Made by a program: the position numbers and the translations under genes. A DNA stretch of 64,000 bases, from contig CAWGQZ010000057.1 in assembly GCA_963824805.1 (NCBI GenBank), forward strand, positions 1 through 64,000, in the 5' to 3' direction. The notes under the pieces were generated by a model that saw only the letters and a list, made by a program, of their open reading frames with translations, made no database searches and was not told where the DNA came from. This DNA comes from DATBAT01 sp963824805 (lineage in GTDB: Bacteria > Acidobacteriota > Terriglobia > Terriglobales > Acidobacteriaceae). Below, piece by piece: positions 59,267 through 64,000 of this stretch; the stretch's first letter is position 1, and every line of letters starts with the position of its first letter.

Positions 59267-59634
59267 TGCCACTGTCCCTTCGGTGGCTTACACGCCGGAT
59301 GAAGGGGAGACCATAGTTACTCCTCGCCCCAATTTCTTAGTGAGTGCCCCAAATATGGTAGAAAACAAATTTTATTCTCGAGAAGATAGTTGACATTCGA
59401 GGCCTCCGCGTCTACTTTTGAGGCACGTTTTAAGGACAGTTTGTCTTACCTCTACATATCGCCACTTCGGATCCATTGCAGTCGAGCTAGATCTTGATCG
59501 TTAGGATTTTCGGGCTCCAACGGTTCGCCATCGGGAATAGGTTGCCGAGGCAAAGGTCTGGGTCTGGCTGAATCATCGGTTGATCCCGCCGCAGACAGAA
59601 AGTGGCGGTGCCCAAAAAATAAAGAGGTTGCACT
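59267..59634 (+). promoter_or_regulatory. 368-base leader before the right copy of protein B
   Basis: Counterpart of 55716-56082, no gene seen. The outer pair CGCCAT (59526-59531) and GTGGCG (59602-59607) is kept by a G-U change, and the inner pair GTCTG/CAGAC (59556-59560, 59592-59596) is unchanged. The loops differ by several bases and indels. Confidence 0.4.
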
Positions 59635-62529
59635 GTGCCCAACTCCTCCCCCTTGCGTAGCTATTACTTCGTCTGCTCGCTTTGCTTTTCACCTGCCTGC
59701 CCGGGTACGCCCAGACAGTCGTTACCGTGACCGTTTCCCGGCAACCGCTTCGGTCGTAGGCGGCGGCGCCCAGCAGTTCACTGCGTCCCTTGACACCGTC
59801 AACAAGGCTGTCACATGGGCAGTGAATGGATCGCGGAGGAGATCTGACCGTTGGCACGTCTCGGCGTCCGGACTTTACACCGCGCCCACGGTCATTTCGG
59901 GTCCTGCGACTAAAGTGATTGCGGCCACCTCGCAGGCTGATGCCGCAGCAATTGGGAAAGCATCGGTGACTTGGCTTCCGGTGACCATGAGTCTTTCCCC
60001 GACTGCCGTGACGCTGCTCGATGGAGAGAAACAACAATTCACCGCCACCGTTCTAAACACGCCGAATAAAACAGTCACATGGTCAGTGAACGGGGTAGTG
60101 GGTGGAAGCGCTTCCACCGGGACGGTCTCAGCAGCTGGCCTTTACTCCGCGCCGGCGATCATCGTTCCTGCCGGGATGACGGTGACCCTGAAGGCCGTGT
60201 CGCAGGCGAATCCCAGTAAAGTCAAGAAGGCCACCATTACGCTGAAAGGGATCATTGTCACCATCGCACCAACTGCCGTGAGCCTTGGAGGTGGCGGGAC
60301 GCAGCAGTTTACGGCAACACTGCAGAACGCTCCAATCCCGGGCCTGACCTGGCAGGTGAACGGCTTCACGGGTGGGACCTCGAGAGTAGGAACCATCACC
60401 CAAACCGGACTCTACACCGCCCCGGCCGTCGTCAGTGCCGCAACCAGCGTTCGAGTGATCGCTTTGTCCCCGGTCGATCCCCATAACCGCGCGATTTCGC
60501 TGGTCAATCTCACCCCACCCACTACGAGCCCTGTGAGTGTCACCGTCGCGCCTTCGACCGCTTCCCTCGCCGTCGCTGCGACCAAGCAATTCACGGCAAC
60601 CGTTACCAACACCGCCAATATGGCCGTCACATGGAAAGTGAACGGGGTAACCGGAGGCAGCGCGGCTACTGGAACCATCACGACCGCCGGACTCTACACC
60701 GCGCCCGCTTCTGTTGCAGCTACCACAGTCGTGACCGTCGTTGCTGTGGCGCAGGCCGATACAACAAAATCCGGCAGTGCCCAGGTCACCATCAATCCAG
60801 CTGCAACCAATCCAGTAACTGTCATGGTCACGCCAACATCGGCATCGCTCAACGCGGGTAGTACCCAGCAGTTCACTGCGACTGTAGCAAATACAGCCAA
60901 CAAGGCGGTCACATGGAGTGTGAACGGGGTAAGCGGCGGCAGTGCCGCAACCGGGACCATCAGTACTGCCGGACTCTACACCGCCCCAGCATCGCTTGCC
61001 GCCAAGACCACTGTCACGGTGGCGGCGGCTTCGCAGGCTGACCCAACCAAGTCTGGTTCGGCTCAGGTCACCGTTACCCCGCCAGTTACAACCACGGGGA
61101 ATTCCTTCTATGTTGCCACTACGGGCAGTGACGCGAATGCGGAACTCTGGCCTTGCCCTGGAAGACCATTTCCCATGCTGCTGCGTCTAGTTTGGTGCAG
61201 CCCGGCGATACAGTCTTCGTCCGAGCGGGTACCTACACGGAGAGCGTGAATATCGGGATGTCGGGATCGGCTGCTGCCGGACCAGTAACATTCCAAAACT
61301 ACCCCGGCGAGAAGGCGATCCTCGATGGCACCGGCCTCAAGCCTCCTACCGATCAAAACGGCCTGTTCAACATTATCGGGCGCAGCTACGTTACCATTGC
61401 CGGATTCGAGATCCGCAACTACGTGACCTCGAGCTCAAGCGCCGTTCCGGCCGGAATCTGGGTGACAGGCTCAGGCAGCCATATCAAGATTCTCAACAAC
61501 ATTGTTCACGACATAAAGACCACGTCCGAAGCCAGCGGGAACGCTTTTGGAATCGCGGTCTATGGAACTGAGGCGCCGGCATCGATCGACCTGGTCACGA
61601 TCGACGGCAACGAGGTTTACAACCTAAGGACCGGTGGCAGCGAATCGGTGAACGTCGATGGGAACGTGACCAACTTCGCGATCACTAACAACCTGGTCCA
61701 CGACAATGACAACATCGCCATCGACGCCATCGGCTACGAAGGCGTCTCCTCCAATGCGGCCTACGACCGCGCCCGCAATGGCGTTATCAGCGACAACACC
61801 ATTTACAACATCAGCGGAAAATCCAACCCTGGTGAGGGGAATGACTACGACGCCGACGGCATTTACGTCGACGGCGGAACCCAGATCATCATTGAGCGCA
61901 ACCTTATCCACAACGTGGACCTTGGCATCGAGGTCGCCAGCGAGCACAAAGGCACAGTCGCCAGCTTCGTGACCGTGCGCAACAATGTCATCTACGCCTC
62001 GAACATCACCGGCATTTCCATTGGTGGATACGCCAGCAACGTCGGCGGCACTGACAACTGCATCATCGTCAACAACACTTTCTTCGGCAACGACACCCAG
62101 AACTCCGGCAGCGGCGAGTTCCAGGTGCAGTACTACGCCACGAATAACGTGTTCAAGAACAACATTCTCTACGCAAGCTCGCAGGGGCTGTTCATCAACA
62201 ACTTCACCAAGAGCGAACCCAACCCGGTGGATGTGGACTACAACCTCTATTACACCTCGAACGGCTCAGCTGAATTCCTCTGGAACGGAGCTGACAGTAC
62301 GAGTTTTGCCTCGTACCAGTCGTCAACCGGCAAGGATCCGCACTCGAAGTTTTCGAATCCGTTCTTCCTGAACTTGAACCTGTCGGGACTGAATCTTGAT
62401 GTGCTTGCTACCTCTCCGGCCGTAAATGCGGGCACCAATCTCGGCGCGACCGTAGAGGGAATCCTGGACTTCGCAGGCGGAGCCAGGGTACAGGGATCGA
62501 ACATTGATATGGGGGCTTTTGAGCAATAA
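59635..62529 (+). pseudogene. Ig-repeat/beta-helix protein B, right copy, degraded
   Basis: GTG at 59635 in the same context as the intact copy (AGAGG upstream). The start MPNSSPLRSYYFV loses frame near 59670 (one C fewer than the left copy) and has more small indels to about 59870. From there an open stretch of five Ig repeats follows until a missing G near 61142 (GCGGAACT against GCGGGAACT on the left). The beta-helix domain is then open to 62529 and nearly identical to the left copy. As written it cannot make a full protein. The changes are point indels against an otherwise intact template. Confidence 0.85.
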
Positions 62530-62712
62530 ATCGCAGATCGGCACAAGTGGTTAGGGTATATGCACGTCCATCGATGCTGGGTGCATTACAATGACCACAT
62601 ATTTTTCCAGCCTTTTCCTGTAATTCGTCGTCTTGAAGCAAAGCTTTTCGGGCCCAGTTAAATTTGTCGAATTGCTGGTGCGACACCGCACTGGTGTGCG
62701 AGAGGCTACATC

Positions 62713-64000
62713 TTGAGACTTGGAATCCCCCGCCGGTTTGCATTGCACCTCCTGCCATTTACTCTATTTCAGGTCGCCGCGTTCGCCGCCGTCAGCGTCT
62801 CCGTCTCCCCGACAACAACATCGCTACCGGCCGCCGGCACCCAGCAATTCACCGCCACGGTGCTGAATACCTCCAATACCTCCGTGACCTGGCAGGTGAA
62901 CGGAACAACCGGGGGAAACTCCAACAACGGCACCATCTCCACTTCGGGGCTGTACCTCGCACCAGCCAAGGTTTCTAAGCTGCGAGTGATCACGGTGAAG
63001 GCAATCTCCAAAGCCGACACTACCAAATCCGCATCGGCCAAAGTGACTCTGACCGTCTCACCAGTCAGTGTTACGATCTCTCCACCTTCCGCTTCTTTGG
63101 CCGCAGGCAAAACGCAAAAATTTACCGCCACCGTGCTCAACAGCAGCAATACTTCTGTTACCTGGCAAGTGAACGGCATCACGGCCGGAAACTCTACTGT
63201 CGGGACCATTTCGAGTACCGGGACCTACAAGGCGCCATCGAAGATCCCCAGCCAGACCGTAGTCACCGTAACCGCAGTCTCGGCCGCCGACGTTACGAAG
63301 TCCGCCAGTGCCCCAGTCAGCCTTAATCCAGTTGTCATAACTATCGATCCAACATCGGCAATCCTATCTGCCGGTGGTCAGCAGCCGTTCACGGCCACTG
63401 TGCAAAATGCGTCCAGCAATTCAGTGACCTGGCTGGTGAATGGAGTCAGCGGCGGGAACTCAACCGTCGGGACAGTTTCAAGCTCGGGTCTATACCGTGC
63501 GCCCGCAACCGTCGCTGCTCAAATCACGGTCACGGTAACGGCTCGATCCCAGTCCGACACGACCAAGACAGCCTCGGCCTCAGTGGTGGTCAACCCGCCG
63601 GTCGCTTCCGTCAGTGTTTCCCTCAACCTCACTTCGGTGAGCTTGGGGGCGGGTGGCTCTCAGAGCTTTACTGCCACCGTGCACGACGCCAGCAATCCGG
63701 CGGTGACGTGGTACGTAAACAACAGTCTTACCGGGGATAGCACTATTGGCACGATCGTCGACGGAGGCTCTGGCTCGGCCTTGTACACGGCGCCCGCCTC
63801 AATTGCGACGCAAATCGTGGTCACGGTGAAAGCCGTTTCGCAAGAGGATTCGACCAAGTCGGCCAGCGCGTCGGTCACGCTGAGGCCGGTGAGCATAACC
63901 ATCAATCCGCCGTCGGCCTCACTTGGCGCAGGCGGATCGCAACCTTTCACTGCGCAGTTGCAAAATGCCTCTGACCCGACTGTAGTGTGGTCGGTTGCAG
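62713..64000 (+). CDS. Ig-repeat/beta-helix protein A, right copy, 5' part (runs off the window)
   Basis: TTG start at 62713 with GAGAGG upstream, identical in context to the left copy at 52628. It codes for the signal segment (MRLGIPRRFALHLLPF) and the first four Ig repeats plus part of the fifth. The window ends almost exactly at the point that corresponds to the left copy's first frameshift (51345), so I cannot say whether this copy carries it too. Small differences from the left copy are single bases (for example NNSLTGDST for NDSLTGDST). Incomplete at the 3' end. Confidence 0.8.
   Translation, partial: MRLGIPRRFALHLLPFTLFQVAAFAAVSVSVSPTTTSLPAAGTQQFTATVLNTSNTSVTWQVNGTTGGNSNNGTISTSGLYLAPAKVSKLRVITVKAISKADTTKSASAKVTLTVSPVSVTISPPSASLAAGKTQKFTATVLNSSNTSVTWQVNGITAGNSTVGTISSTGTYKAPSKIPSQTVVTVTAVSAADVTKSASAPVSLNPVVITIDPTSAILSAGGQQPFTATVQNASSNSVTWLVNGVSGGNSTVGTVSSSGLYRAPATVAAQITVTVTARSQSDTTKTASASVVVNPPVASVSVSLNLTSVSLGAGGSQSFTATVHDASNPAVTWYVNNSLTGDSTIGTIVDGGSGSALYTAPASIATQIVVTVKAVSQEDSTKSASASVTLRPVSITINPPSASLGAGGSQPFTAQLQNASDPTVVWSVA

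Larger units (their letters stand above)
51341..64000. repeat. large head-to-head inverted duplication (arms 51341-57667 and 57675-64000)
   Basis: Positions x on the left and y on the right correspond with x+y of about 115335-115342. Examples: regulator ends 56665 and 58671; PEP-CTERM ATGs 56480 and 58855; B stops 52812 and 62529; A starts 52628 and 62713. Sampled 60-base blocks give 52 matches (regulator, 57241-57300 against 58038-58097), 57 (protein B repeats, 54421-54480 against 60863-60922), 60 (end of B, 52801-52860 against 62484-62543) and 58 (protein A, 51921-51980 against 63361-63420). The right arm reaches the window end, so it is at least 6.3 kb. Confidence 0.9.

Overview
The window looks like part of a soil Acidobacteria chromosome (Terriglobia, Koribacter/Acidobacteriales type). 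This is inferred from gene content only: a MacB-like permease of the acidobacterial ADOP kind, a CadC-like winged-helix/TPR protein, DUF3455 and TIGR03118 proteins, a TonB receptor with an N-terminal carboxypeptidase-regulatory-like domain, and surface proteins built from Ig-like repeats ending in G-L-Y-T-A-P. No rRNA, tRNA or CRISPR array was seen.

Layout. 0-4.9 kb: secreted M28 peptidase, broken lactonase-type beta-propeller gene, small STAS operon. 4.9-11.3 kb (minus): exported proteins (TIGR03118, glycine-zipper, DUF3455) around an ECF sigma factor, then a frame-broken sigma/anti-sigma pair. 11.6-14 kb: winged-helix/TPR protein. 14-26.1 kb: plant-glycan locus (GH78 alpha-L-rhamnosidase, TonB receptor, cupin, GH51 arabinofuranosidase, GH27 alpha-galactosidase, GH67 alpha-glucuronidase). 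26.1-28 kb: sigma/anti-sigma/Spy-like operon. 28-44 kb: intradiol dioxygenase, ADOP permease, NAD-binding protein, DinB, GlpX fructose-1,6-bisphosphatase, asparaginase-type Ntn hydrolase, diguanylate cyclase, ribosomal protein S1 and two peptidases. 44.2-49 kb: VapBC, a membrane protein, an AAA+ ATPase and a glyoxalase-fold protein.

49.2-64 kb is the most unusual part. A block of regulator, small PEP-CTERM protein, Ig-repeat/beta-helix protein B and Ig-repeat/beta-helix protein A lies on the minus strand (57.67 down to 49.2 kb). It is mirrored on the plus strand from 57.67 kb to the window end. The two arms meet at a 23-bp palindrome inside the start of the AAA+ domain of both regulators, so each regulator has lost its N-terminal part. 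Sampled identity rises outward from the centre. The left copy of B is intact; the right copies are frame-broken.

Many genes need one or two single-base shifts to read through, often at C or G runs, while other long genes (up to 1086 codons) are intact. This may be real decay or uncorrected assembly error. I annotate such genes as one locus and give the positions of the breaks.
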